The position numbers were made by a program, and so were the translations under genes. A stretch of 64,000 nt of DNA from Labrys wisconsinensis. GTDB taxonomy: Bacteria > Pseudomonadota > Alphaproteobacteria > Rhizobiales > Labraceae. Below the pieces are notes generated by a model. The model ran no database searches. It saw only the letters and a list, made by a program, of their open reading frames with translations, and was not told the DNA's origin. How positions within the stretch are numbered: position 1 is the first letter of the stretch; each line of letters begins with the position of its first letter. The stretch spans positions 168,291 to 232,290 of the forward strand of contig NZ_JAUSVX010000015.1 in the NCBI RefSeq assembly GCF_030814995.1. Reading direction: 5' to 3'. This document shows positions 1 to 9,900 of this stretch, one piece after another.

Positions 1-1
1 A

Positions 2-1036
2 AGCATCGCGGCCCTGGCCGCAGGCCCGGCGTTCGCCGCCGACGGCGTCGCCGGCGGCGACACCAGCGCCAAGAAGATCGCGTTCAGCAATTCCTTCGCC
101 GGCAACTCGTTCCGCCAGGTGATGGTCAAGAGCTGGGAGCAGGTGACGGCGCAGGCGATCAAGGACAAGATCATCGCCGGCGCCACCGTGGTCAGCGCCA
201 ACAACAACGTCACCGAGCAGGCCGCCCAGGTCCAGAACATGATCCTGGAGGGCTACAACGCCATCGCCATCCTGGCCGGCTCCGACACGGCCCTCAACGG
301 CGTGGTCAAGGACGCCTGCGACGCCGGCATCGTCGTGGTCGCCTTCGCCGGCATCGTCACCGAGCCCTGCGCCTATGTCGTCGACTACAACTGGTCGTCC
401 TACGGCGCCCAGGAGGTCGAGCACGTCGCCAAGGCGCTCGGCGGCAAGGGCAACCTCCTGGAGATCCGCGGCATTGCCGGTGATTCCGTCGACAAGGCGA
501 TCAGCGAGGGCATCCATGCCGCGGCCGCCAAATATCCCGGCCTGACGATCGTCGGCACGGTCTACGGCCAGTGGACGGCGACCACCGCGCAGAAGGAGGT
601 CGCCACCATCCTGCCCTCGCTGCCCAAGGTCGATGCGGTGGTCGACCAGGGCGGCGACGGCTTCGGCGCCGCCAACGCCTTCAAGGCCGCCGGCCGGCCG
701 ATGCCGATCATCATCATGGGCAACCGCCAGGACGAGCTCGCCTGGTGGCAGAAGGAGAAGGCCGCCAACGGCTACAGCACCTTCTCGATCTCGGCGACGC
801 CGAGCGTGTCGCAGGTCGCCTTCTGGGTCGCCCAGCAGATCCTGGCCGGCAAGACGGTGCCGAAGAAGATCGAGGTGCCGCTCCTGCGCATCGACGATTC
901 CACCGCGCAGGCCTGGCTCGAGGCCACGCCCGAGGGCGGCGTCGCCAACCCGCAATACAGCCAGGACCTGGTGGTTGAGATGATCGACGCCAACGCCAAC
1001 GGGACGCCGCTCCCGGTCATCCCGGCCCCGAAGTGA
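2..1036 (+). CDS. Sugar ABC transporter periplasmic substrate-binding protein (5' partial)
   Basis: The reading frame is open from base 2, so the true start lies outside the window. The first visible residues are the end of a signal peptide (alanine-rich, ending near PAFAADG), followed by [16 protein letters not shown], the typical first strand of ribose/xylose-type binding proteins (Peripla_BP_4 fold). The role inferred is periplasmic capture of a sugar or polyol for the importer encoded just downstream. The stop overlaps the GTG start of the ATPase gene by 4 bases, so the genes are translationally coupled. The ligand cannot be read from the sequence. The neighbouring polyol-type dehydrogenase and mannonate dehydratase suggest an aldonate, polyol or uronate-related sugar. 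Confidence 0.93.
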   Translation, partial: SIAALAAGPAFAADGVAGGDTSAKKIAFSNSFAGNSFRQVMVKSWEQVTAQAIKDKIIAGATVVSANNNVTEQAAQVQNMILEGYNAIAILAGSDTALNGVVKDACDAGIVVVAFAGIVTEPCAYVVDYNWSSYGAQEVEHVAKALGGKGNLLEIRGIAGDSVDKAISEGIHAAAAKYPGLTIVGTVYGQWTATTAQKEVATILPSLPKVDAVVDQGGDGFGAANAFKAAGRPMPIIIMGNRQDELAWWQKEKAANGYSTFSISATPSVSQVAFWVAQQILAGKTVPKKIEVPLLRIDDSTAQAWLEATPEGGVANPQYSQDLVVEMIDANANGTPLPVIPAPK

Positions 1037-2535
1037 TCGGGGTCGGCCCCGAAGTGAGCGGAGCTGCCGACGCGACGGCGACCGAGCCCGGCCGGCCGAC
1101 CGCCGTGACGGCGCGCGGCATCGCCAAGGCCTTCGGGCCGGTCAAGGCGCTCACCGGCGCCGACCTTGAGGTCGGGGCCGGCGAGGTGATCGGGCTGGTC
1201 GGCCACAACGGCGCCGGCAAGTCGACGCTGATGAACCTCATCGCCGGCGGCCTCGTCCGCGACGCCGGCGAGCTCGTCATCGCCGGCCACCCGATCGGCC
1301 CGGACCACTCGCCGCGTGCGGCCCAGGCGATCGGCGTGCGCTGCGTGTTCCAGGAGCTGTCGCTCTGCCCCAATCTCGACGTGGCCGAGAACACCCGCGT
1401 CTTCCATCCCGCGCTGTCCGGCTGGTCCTGGCGCCGGCGGGCGACGCGGATCATCGGCGAGAGCCTCGCGGCGATCTTTCCCGGCCACGGCATCGATCTC
1501 AGAGCCAAGGTCGGCACGCTGCCGATCGCCATGCGCCAGATGATCGAGGTGGCGCGCGGCTTCTCCGTCGCCGACGACCCGCTCCGCCTGGTCATCCTCG
1601 ACGAGCCGACCTCGGCGCTCGATGAGCGGCGCGCCGCCGAGCTGCTGCGCCATGTCCGCCGCGTGGCTGCGCTCGGGGTCAGCGTCATCCTCGTCACCCA
1701 TCGCCTCAACGAGATCTTCGAGGTCGCCGACCGCATCGTCGTCATGCGCGACGGCGCGGTCGTCGCCGAGCAGCCGGCATCGAGCCTCACCCGCGCCGAC
1801 CTGGTCGCGCTGATGGGCGGTGCCGAGGACGGGCCGGCGGCGCGGACCGGCGGCGACGGCGCGGCGTCCGGCGACATCCTGGTGTCGCTGCCGGCGGCCG
1901 GGCCCGGTGCCGTGGCGATCGAGGCCCGGGCGGGCGAGATCGTCGGCTTCGCCGGGCTCGACGGCCACGGCCAGCGCGAGGCGCTGCGCGCCCTCAACAG
2001 GCCGGGCGCCGGGCGCGAGGCCACCGCCTTCGTCGCCGGCGACCGCCAGGCCGACGGTGTCTTCCCGCTCTGGTCGATCGCGCAGAATCTGTCGCTCTGC
2101 GCCCTGGCCGGGCTGCGCCGCGGCCATCTCATCTCCGCCCGCGCCGAGGCCGAGCTGGCGCAGGACTGGCGCCGGCGCATCGACATCCGCGCCGCCGACC
2201 TCGACCGGCCGATCCTCACCCTCTCCGGCGGCAACCAGCAGAAGGTGTTGTTCGCCCGGGCCCTCGCCGCGCAGGCGCCGGTCGTGCTGCTCGACGACCC
2301 CATGCGCGGGGTCGACGTCGGCACCAAGCAGGAGGTCTACCGCCTGATCCGGGCCGAGGCCGGGCGGGGCCGCAGCTTCGTGTGGTATTCCACCGAGCTC
2401 GACGAATTGTCCCATTGCGACCGCGTCTATGTCTTCCGCGAGGGCCGCGCCGTCGCCTGCCTGCCGGCGGCGGCGGTCAGCGCCGCCGCCATCATCGAAG
2501 CCTCGTTCGGCGGAGGCCGCCATGGCCATGCCTGA
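1033..2535 (+). CDS. Sugar ABC transporter ATP-binding protein, RbsA-type double ATPase
   Basis: A 500-residue protein, the usual length for RbsA/XylG/MglA ATPases with two fused nucleotide-binding domains. The N-terminal half has Walker [10 protein letters not shown] (residues 58-66), a degenerate signature ([10 protein letters not shown]) and Walker B ending LDEPTSALD. The C-terminal half has no P-loop lysine (GLDGHGQRE at the Walker A position) but keeps the signature LSGGNQQK near residue 398 and [10 protein letters not shown]. This asymmetry is normal for the family. The GTG start overlaps the binding-protein stop (GTGA). It acts at the cytoplasmic face with the two permeases that follow. 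Confidence 0.93.
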   Translation: MIGVGPEVSGAADATATEPGRPTAVTARGIAKAFGPVKALTGADLEVGAGEVIGLVGHNGAGKSTLMNLIAGGLVRDAGELVIAGHPIGPDHSPRAAQAIGVRCVFQELSLCPNLDVAENTRVFHPALSGWSWRRRATRIIGESLAAIFPGHGIDLRAKVGTLPIAMRQMIEVARGFSVADDPLRLVILDEPTSALDERRAAELLRHVRRVAALGVSVILVTHRLNEIFEVADRIVVMRDGAVVAEQPASSLTRADLVALMGGAEDGPAARTGGDGAASGDILVSLPAAGPGAVAIEARAGEIVGFAGLDGHGQREALRALNRPGAGREATAFVAGDRQADGVFPLWSIAQNLSLCALAGLRRGHLISARAEAELAQDWRRRIDIRAADLDRPILTLSGGNQQKVLFARALAAQAPVVLLDDPMRGVDVGTKQEVYRLIRAEAGRGRSFVWYSTELDELSHCDRVYVFREGRAVACLPAAAVSAAAIIEASFGGGRHGHA

Positions 2536-3478
2536 CGCGATTGCCCGCCCGCGCCCCCTGGCCTGGCGCGCCCTGGCCGATGCCTGGCTGCCGCTGATCG
2601 TGCTGGCGGCCATGCTGGCGGCGATCGGCATGCTGCGCCCGGGCGTGTTCGGCATGTTCGGGCTGAACCTTTTGTTCAAGCTCTCGGTGCCGCTGATCCT
2701 CGCCGCGCTCAGCCAGATGCTGGTGGTGGCGCTCGGCGACATCGACCTCTCCACCGGCGCCTTCATCGGCTTCGTCACCTGCGTCTGCGCGGTGCACCTC
2801 GACGCCGAGCCGCTCACCGCCGCCGCGCTGCTGCTGGCCGGCATCGGCGCCTATGCGCTGGTCGGCGCGCTGATCCAGCTGCGGCGGCTGCCTTCGATCA
2901 TCGTCACGCTCGGCACCTCCTTCGTCTGGACCGGCTGCGCCGTCCTCGTCCTGCCGGCGCCCGGCGGCGTGGCGCCGGCCTGGCTGACCGCGATCCCGCG
3001 CCTCTCGATGCCGCTGCTGCCGCTGCCCCTGTGGATCGCCGCGGGTCTGGCCCTCGTCGGCCACCTCGTGGTCATGAAGTCCTCGCTCGGCGTGCTCGTG
3101 CGCGGCGCCGGCGGCAATCCCCGCGCCATGACCCGGGCCGGCTGGTCGGTGCTGCGGCTGCGCGTCGGCATCTACGCCGCGGCCGGTGCCTGCAACGTCG
3201 CGGCCGGCCTGGCGCTCTCGGCCCTCACCACCTCGGGCGCGCCCAACATCGCGCCGGCCTACACCCTGCTCTCCATCGCCGCGGTCATCCTCGGCGGCGG
3301 CAGCTTCGTCGGCGGCATCGTCTCGCCCGCCGGCACCGTGGTCGGGGCCATGACGCTGTCGCTGGTCGGCTCGGTGCTGACCTTCCTCAGCGTGCCGCCG
3401 GTCTGGCAGATCGGCGCCCAGGGCCTGATCCTGGTGGCGGTGCTGTTCGGCCGCGTGCTGACGAGGGGCCGGGCATGA
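2522..3478 (+). CDS. Sugar ABC transporter permease 1 (RbsC/BPD_transp_2 family)
   Basis: A 318-residue polytopic inner-membrane protein with about eight to ten hydrophobic segments and the BPD_transp_2 pattern: the segment [15 protein letters not shown] after the second helix, and [11 protein letters not shown] near the C-terminus. I chose ATG 2522, which overlaps the end of the ATPase gene; ATG 2528 two codons later is equally possible. The open frame extends further upstream, but that part lies inside the ATPase gene and is not membrane-like. It probably forms a heterodimeric channel with the next permease, because two different permease genes sit side by side here instead of the single rbsC of the classical ribose operon. 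Confidence 0.9.
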   Translation: MAMPDAIARPRPLAWRALADAWLPLIVLAAMLAAIGMLRPGVFGMFGLNLLFKLSVPLILAALSQMLVVALGDIDLSTGAFIGFVTCVCAVHLDAEPLTAAALLLAGIGAYALVGALIQLRRLPSIIVTLGTSFVWTGCAVLVLPAPGGVAPAWLTAIPRLSMPLLPLPLWIAAGLALVGHLVVMKSSLGVLVRGAGGNPRAMTRAGWSVLRLRVGIYAAAGACNVAAGLALSALTTSGAPNIAPAYTLLSIAAVILGGGSFVGGIVSPAGTVVGAMTLSLVGSVLTFLSVPPVWQIGAQGLILVAVLFGRVLTRGRA

Positions 3479-4428
3479 GGGGGCCGGGCATGAGGCGTCT
3501 GCGCGCGGCCGTCGCCGATCCCGCCATGCTCGGCTTTGCCGCCGCGGCGCTGCTCTGGGCGGCGACCGTCGCGCTCGCCCGCGGGCAGGGCGGCCTGGAG
3601 ACATTGGCGGTGGCGCTGTCCTTCGCCATCTTCGCGGTGACGGTCGGCACGGGGCAGATGTTCGTCATCGCCTCGGGCCCGGGCAATATCGACCTGTCGA
3701 GCCCGGCGGTGCTGACGCTCGCCGCCTATGTCGCCATGGACGCCATGCACGGCGCCGACGCCCTGCTGCCGCTCGGCCTCGTCCTGGCGGTCGGGGTCGG
3801 CCTCCTCGCCGGCGTCGGCAATTTCGTGCTGATCCGCAGCCTCGCCATCCCGCCGATCATCGCCACGCTGGCTTCGAGCTTCGTGCTGCAGTCGCTGGCG
3901 ATGAATGCCGGCGGGGAATCCACCATCAAGCCGCCACCGCTGCTGGCCGATTTCACCGTGCTGCACCTGTTCGGGGTCCAGGTGCTGCTGGTGCTCGGCA
4001 TCGCCGGGTCGATCCTGGCGCAGCTGGTCATCGGCCGCACCATCTTCGGCCGGCACCTGCTCGCCGCCGGCCAGAACGAGCGGGCGGCGCGGCTCGCCGG
4101 CGTGCCGGCGGGGCGCATCCGCCTCATCGCCTATGTCGTCTCCGGCGGCCTGGCCGGCTTGGCCGGCTTCCTGCTCGCCGGCTTCACCGGTGGCGCCGCC
4201 CTCAACATGGGTGACTCCTACCTGATGGAATCGGTCGCCGTCGCCGTGCTCGGCGGCACCAGCGTCGCCGGCGGGCGCGCCAACGCCATCGGCATCTGGG
4301 GCGCGGCGCTGTTCCTCAGCCTGCTCGCCACGCTGCTCAATGCGTCAGGCGTCGATGCCGGCTGGCGCTTCATCCTGTCGGGTCTGACCATCGTCGCCGT
4401 GGTCTGCTTCGCCTCGGACAGGGCATGA
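3475..4428 (+). CDS. Sugar ABC transporter permease 2 (RbsC/BPD_transp_2 family)
   Basis: A 317-residue hydrophobic membrane protein, paralogous to the gene before it. Family landmarks are GNIDLSSPAVLTLAAYVAM near residue 75 and the glycine-rich AVLGGTSVAGG near residue 260. ATG 3475 overlaps the previous stop (ATGA); a second in-frame ATG at 3490 is the alternative start. It is the second transmembrane subunit of the importer. The downstream dehydrogenase follows with another ATGA overlap, so the transporter and catabolic genes belong to one transcription unit. Confidence 0.9.
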   Translation: MRGPGMRRLRAAVADPAMLGFAAAALLWAATVALARGQGGLETLAVALSFAIFAVTVGTGQMFVIASGPGNIDLSSPAVLTLAAYVAMDAMHGADALLPLGLVLAVGVGLLAGVGNFVLIRSLAIPPIIATLASSFVLQSLAMNAGGESTIKPPPLLADFTVLHLFGVQVLLVLGIAGSILAQLVIGRTIFGRHLLAAGQNERAARLAGVPAGRIRLIAYVVSGGLAGLAGFLLAGFTGGAALNMGDSYLMESVAVAVLGGTSVAGGRANAIGIWGAALFLSLLATLLNASGVDAGWRFILSGLTIVAVVCFASDRA

Positions 4429-4445
4429 CCGCAGGGGATTTCGCC

Positions 4446-5465
4446 ATGATCGCCGTTGCCGTCGAAGAGCCGCACCGTCTCGTCGTTCGCGCCGATGCAG
4501 CCGCGCCGCCCGGGCCGGGCGAGGTGGCCATCCGCATCGCCCGCGCCGGCATCTGCGGCTCGGACATGCACATCCTGCACGGCACCAATCCCTTCGCCGT
4601 CTATCCCCGCATCATCGGCCACGAATTCGCCGGGGTGGTCGAGGCGGTGGGGGAGGGCGTCGCGGGCCCGGCGCCGGGCGACCACGTCGTCGGCGATCCC
4701 GTCATCGCCTGCGGCCATTGCTATCCCTGCCGTGTCGGCCGCCCCAATGTCTGCGCCCGCCTGGAAGTGCTCGGCGTGCATCGCGACGGCGGCTTCCGCA
4801 GCCGTGTCGTCATCCCCGCCGCCAATGCGGTGAAGGTCCCGCCGGCGCTGCCGCTGGCGATCGCCGCCCTGGCCGAGCCCTTCTCCGTCGCCGCCAACGT
4901 GCTGGGCCGCACCGGCTGCGGCCCGCAGGACACCGTTCTGGTCTACGGCGCCGGGACGGTCGGCCTCACCGTGCTGCAGGTCGCCCGGCTGCACGGCGCC
5001 CGCGTCATCGTCGCCGATATCGACGCTGCCCGGCTGGAGCTGGCGCAGGCCCTCGGCGCCGACCGCGTCGTCCATTCCCGGCGCGAGCCGGTTCCGGCGG
5101 CCGTCGCGGCGGAGAACGAGGGCCTCGGCCCGAGCCTCGTCATCGACGGCGCCGGCATTCCCAGCCTGCTGGCCGAGGCGGTGGCGGTGGCGAGCCCCGC
5201 CGGGCGGATCGGGCTGCTCGGCTTTGCGGCGGAGCCCTCGGCGCTGGTGCAGCAGGAGGTGGTGCGCAAGGAGCTCTCGATCTTCGGCTCGCGCCTCAAC
5301 CGCCGCCTCATCCCCGAGGTGGTCGGCTGGCTGGCGAGCGGCCGGCTCGACCCCGGCGCCATGATCACCCGCACCTTCGCCGCCGCCGAGGCGCGGGCGG
5401 CCTTCGACCTCCTGGAGACCGATCCGGGCCGGGCCGTGAAGGTGCAGCTCGCCTTCGACGCCTGA
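4446..5465 (+). CDS. Zinc-dependent alcohol/polyol dehydrogenase (sorbitol/L-idonate dehydrogenase-like)
   Basis: A medium-chain dehydrogenase. It shows the catalytic-zinc cysteine in ICGSD, the GHEFAG motif, the four structural-zinc cysteines in CGHCYPCRVGRPNVC and a Rossmann motif GAGTVG. The likely reaction is NAD(P)-dependent oxidation of a secondary alcohol of a polyol or aldonate to a ketose or keto-acid. I prefer ATG 4446 (339 residues) because AGGGGA sits seven bases upstream; the in-frame ATG at 4425, overlapping the permease stop, would add seven residues. Position between a sugar importer and mannonate dehydratase suggests it makes the substrate of, or acts just before, that dehydratase. 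The exact substrate is unknown. Confidence 0.88.
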   Translation: MIAVAVEEPHRLVVRADAAAPPGPGEVAIRIARAGICGSDMHILHGTNPFAVYPRIIGHEFAGVVEAVGEGVAGPAPGDHVVGDPVIACGHCYPCRVGRPNVCARLEVLGVHRDGGFRSRVVIPAANAVKVPPALPLAIAALAEPFSVAANVLGRTGCGPQDTVLVYGAGTVGLTVLQVARLHGARVIVADIDAARLELAQALGADRVVHSRREPVPAAVAAENEGLGPSLVIDGAGIPSLLAEAVAVASPAGRIGLLGFAAEPSALVQQEVVRKELSIFGSRLNRRLIPEVVGWLASGRLDPGAMITRTFAAAEARAAFDLLETDPGRAVKVQLAFDA

Positions 5466-5488
5466 CCTCTCAAGACCGACAAGGACGC

Positions 5489-6688
5489 ATGATGGAACAG
5501 ACCTGGCGCTGGTGGGGCCCCGCCGATCCGATCACGCTGGCGCATGTCCGGCAGACGGGCGCGACCGGCATCGTCACCGCCCTGCACGACATCCCGGCCG
5601 GCGAGGTCTGGCCGCTGGAGGCCGTCGCCGAGCGCAAGCGCTTCATCGAGGCCGATGCCGCGCTCGGCCTGCGCTGGAGCGTGGTGGAAAGCCTGCCGGT
5701 GGCGGAGGCGATCAAGCTCGGCAGGGGCGATCTCGAGCCGCTGTTCGAGAACTACCGCCGGTCGATCCGCAATCTCGCCGCCTGCGGCGTCGGCACCATC
5801 TGCTACAATTTCATGCCGGTGCTGGACTGGTGCCGCACCGAGCTGCGCGCGCCCCAGCCCGGCGGCGGCACGGCGCTGCGCTTCAACGCCCACCAGTTCG
5901 CCGCCTTCGACTGCCTGATGCTGCAGCGCCCCGGTGCCGAGGCCGATCATGCGCCCGAGGTGCTGGCGCGCGGACGCGCCTGGTTCGCCGCGGCGAGCGA
6001 GGACGACAGGCGCACGCTGCTCGCCACCATCATGGCTGGCCTGCCCGGCGCCTTCGACCGCTACGACATCCCGCAGCTCAGGACGATGCTGCAGCGCTTC
6101 GACGGCATCGGCCGGGCCGGGCTTCTCGCCAACCTCGTGCGCTTCCTGGAAGCGGTGGTGCCGACCGCCGAGGCGGTGGGCGTGCGTCTCGCCATCCACC
6201 CCGACGATCCGCCGCGCCCGCTGCTCGGCCTGCCCCGGATCGTCGGCACCGAGGCCGACATCTCGGCCCTGCTGGCGGCGGTCGACTCGCCCGCCAGCGG
6301 CCTGACGCTGTGCTCCGGCTCGCTCGGCGCCGGGGCGGGCAACGACGTGCCCGCCATCGCCCGCCGCTTTGCCGGGCGCATCCATTTCGCCCATCTGCGC
6401 AATGTCGCCAAGGAGCCGGACGGCTCGTTCATGGAGGCCGAGCATCTCGGCGGCGACACCGACATGGTCGCCGTGGTGACGACGCTGCTCGAGGAGCAGG
6501 ACCGGCGCCGGCGCGCGGGCGCGGCACGCTGGCGCATCCCCTTCCGCCCGGACCATGGCCACGAGCTGATCTACGACCACGGCCGCCCGACCCATCCCGG
6601 CTATCCCGTCATCGGCCGCCTCAAGGGCCTGGCCGAGATCCGCGGCGTGATGACCGCCGTCGCCGCCTTGCGGCACCTGCCGACCTGA
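5489..6688 (+). CDS. uxuA: D-mannonate dehydratase (UxuA family)
   Basis: A 399-residue protein, close to the 394 residues of E. coli UxuA. The N-terminus RWWGPADPITLAHVRQTGA and the following TGIVTALHDIPAGEVW are hallmark UxuA sequences, as are GTICYNFMPVLDW and FRPDHGHELIYD. UxuA is a metal-dependent TIM-barrel enzyme that dehydrates D-mannonate to 2-keto-3-deoxygluconate, feeding the Entner-Doudoroff route. The start is one of two adjacent ATG codons (5489, 5492) preceded by AAGGA. The open frame continues upstream only as an overlap of the dehydrogenase gene. It is the last gene of the operon; no KDG kinase or aldolase is present in the window. Confidence 0.93.
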   Translation: MMEQTWRWWGPADPITLAHVRQTGATGIVTALHDIPAGEVWPLEAVAERKRFIEADAALGLRWSVVESLPVAEAIKLGRGDLEPLFENYRRSIRNLAACGVGTICYNFMPVLDWCRTELRAPQPGGGTALRFNAHQFAAFDCLMLQRPGAEADHAPEVLARGRAWFAAASEDDRRTLLATIMAGLPGAFDRYDIPQLRTMLQRFDGIGRAGLLANLVRFLEAVVPTAEAVGVRLAIHPDDPPRPLLGLPRIVGTEADISALLAAVDSPASGLTLCSGSLGAGAGNDVPAIARRFAGRIHFAHLRNVAKEPDGSFMEAEHLGGDTDMVAVVTTLLEEQDRRRRAGAARWRIPFRPDHGHELIYDHGRPTHPGYPVIGRLKGLAEIRGVMTAVAALRHLPT

Positions 6689-6976
6689 GCGGCCGGGCAT
6701 TGCTGGACGAGTCGGGCGCCGTGGTCGTGGTGGCGACAGGCCGGCCTTTCGGATTGGGGGCCTTGGCGTCGCCGATCGTTACTTCCCATCGACGGACGCC
6801 ATTGCGAACGTGCCAATCCGTCGATGCCGTCGTCGAGCGGATAGCGTGATGCCACATCGAAGCCTGTGAGCGACGCCGTGCGTGTGGACAATTTGTGGTT
6901 GTCGCAATTGTGTCGCTGACCTTGCGTTAGGAGGGCAGCGCCGGGCTGATCCGGCTGGGGCCTTTGGGGGGCTTCG

Positions 6977-9900
6977 ATGACCGAGGGTTTTGGCGCGGTC
7001 CGCGTGCGGGCCGGCGTGGTGTTGTCGTGTGCCGCGGCGGTGGCGGCGTGGCTGGGAAGCTGGGCGGCTCCCGCTGTTGCGGCGAGTGTCCAGGCAGCGA
7101 GCGTGCCGTCGCTGCGCGGCGGGCCGGTGGGGCTCGCATTGCCCCCTTTGCCGGCTCCCGGCCCGATCGCGGGGGCGCCACGGGCGTCGGTGACCGGTCC
7201 GGTGAGACTGATGGCGCAGGCAGATCCGAGCGTGCCGGAAGCGTCGATCCCGCCAGCGACGCCGGGTGATCCGGCGTCGTCCGATCCATCGAGCCCCTCG
7301 GCCCAGACGCCGACCCCATCAGAAGACACGCCCTCGACGACGGACACGGCACAGCCGGCGGAGGAGCAGGAGACTGCTCCGGCTGCGGCCGTTGCGGCCG
7401 CCGCTGAAGCCGGCGGTGGCGACGTCACTGACCCGGGCGCGGCGCTGGCGGCCGCAAGCGGGATGAGATCGAAGATCCAGCCAGCTCCGTCGAACGGGTC
7501 GTTCACGCAGCGCATCCCGCTGGCGGTGCCGGCGTTCCGCGGCATCGAGCCGAACCTCGGTCTGGTCTACGATTCCAACGCTGGGGCGCGGGCCGGCGGC
7601 TGGTGGGCTGGCTTTGCCGGTGTCGGCATGCGGGTGTCGGGCCTGTCGGACATCACCCGCATCACCCATGGTGGCGGCACGCCGCGCTTCGACGACGCGC
7701 TCGATGTCTTCGCGCTGGATGGGGACGAGTTGGTGGCCTGCACGGCTGATATGACCAGCCCGGCGTGCACCACGGGCACAACCGGCACGGGCGTGACCAC
7801 CTACGCCACGCGTGTGGAAAGCTTCGCGCGCATCAAGCGCACAGTGGATGGGGCGAGCGGGGCGAGCACCTGGACGGTGACGGGCCTGGACGGGACGGTG
7901 TCGACTTATGCCTCGGTCTCGACGTCGGGCTGGGGCGGTGTGGCCGATGCAGATCTGCCGAAGCTTGCGACGCAGGCGCGCTGGCTGTTGCAGAGCGTGG
8001 CTGACACGCATGGCAACCGTGTCGACTATGCTTATGCCTGCACCACTCTGCCGGTGTGCTGGCCGACGAGCATCCAATACGTCAACAACGGCGAGGTGGC
8101 GCCGGTTGCGACCATCACCTTCAATCGGGAGACGGCGCCGGCGAGCGCCGTGCTGATTCTGGCCAATGGCGGGGTGATGGCGCCGGCGGCGAACGGAACG
8201 ATCCCCTCGACGGAGAAGTCGCTGTCGAAGCTGGACCAGCGGCTGACGTCGGTGGACGTGCAGTTCGGGGGCACCCGGATGCGGGCCTATGACCTCGCCT
8301 ATGAGCAGAGCCCCGCGACCGGGCTGTCCCGCCTGATCACGGTGACACCCTACGGCAAGGACGCCAGCTTCACCGGCGGCCACGTCACCGGCGGCACCAG
8401 CCTGCCCCCGACCAAGCTCGCCTATCAGGGCTCGGCGCCGGCCCTTACCGCGCCAAGGGCCTTGCCGTTTTCCATCTCGAACTACCGGGACTACCCGCCG
8501 CGGGCGGGGCAACCGTATGCGGATTTCCTCGGCCTCGGCGACCTCGATGGCGATCAGAAGCTGAAGCCCTACACGCAGCTTGTCGAGCCACCGGACGAGC
8601 CCAATTGCGATTCGTCGGGCCACGACTGCTACTACGCCCCGGCCCGTTGCACGCCCTCGTTCACCGCGCCCTACACTTGTCTGACGGTGACGCGAGAGGA
8701 CTGCGGCGATCGCGGTATGATGAAAACCGTCACCTCGGTCGGGATCTCTCCGTCCGCGGATGTCGACGGCGACGGACGACCGAATCTCCTGTACTCGATG
8801 GCCGAATCGGTCAGCGGATGCGGCAGTGGCGAAAGCGTCAAGCGGACGATCGGGATCGACGGCCTCTCCGCCACTGGCACCAACGAGAACGATCCCCTGA
8901 CCGTCGCGGGCTTCCCCGACATCGATGGCGACGGCAAGCAGGAGATCGTGTTCACGGACGGCAAGGTCCTGTCGAACTCTCCCGGCATCGCGGGCGTCAC
9001 CATTCCCGTCAATTTGCGGACGTCCGGTCCTGCCGGTTTCTCAGTCCGGTACTTTTTCGCTGACATCAACGGCGATGGCCGTACCGACGTCTTGACCATG
9101 GGCCCGGCCACGGCCACCGGCGCGGACGGTGCTCCTCAGACGCAGCTGACCTATGCCTTATCGACAGGGACGGGCTATTCGCCGCAGCGGGTTCAATATG
9201 TGCCCGCTCTCTGGGTCTCCAGCGGGCAGCTGGATTTTCGCAGCCTGGGAGTGATCCAAGGCGACTTCAACGGCGATGGGCGCGCTGATTTCCTGTCGCT
9301 GTACAAGACGGCGTCGACGGACACGACGGCGACCTACGATGTGCGGGTTCTGCTGTCGACCGGGAACGGCTTCGTGGTGCAGACCTGGGCGAGCGGCATC
9401 GTGCTCCCGGCAAGCGGTCCTCGCGATCTGACGGCTCTTTTTTCCCCCGGTGTCAGGCGCGGCGATTTCAACGGCAACGGCCGAGACGACATCATCATCA
9501 GGCGCGACGACCAACACGCGATCCTCCTCCTCTCCACCGGTTCGAGCTTCAACGCCGTCCCGATCGAGACACCTCGAATCTTCTCGGTCCTCGATATCGA
9601 CGGCGACGGTCGGGATGAGCTGGCGCCTGGAGTGATCCGCCGCCTGAACCAGTTGGACAGCGATGGCACGTATATCTCGCTGGCTGGCCCCTTCCCCGAC
9701 CTGCTGACCTCCGTGACGGGTCCTTTGGGTGGGAAGACGACGATCGCCTACCAGCCCTCGTCCGGCGTGGTGCACGGTCCGATGCCGGGCATCCTGCAGG
9801 TGGTGAAGTCCGTGACGCTGAGCGACGGGCGGTCTTCGCCGTCGACGACGAGTTACAGCTTTGCGGGCGGGCTGTACAATGCCTCGGAGCGTCGGTTCCT

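Noticed and set aside
772..2844. A 690-codon minus-strand frame across the rbs-type ATPase gene
   Set aside because: It is opposite a well-supported ATPase and has no recognisable domain.
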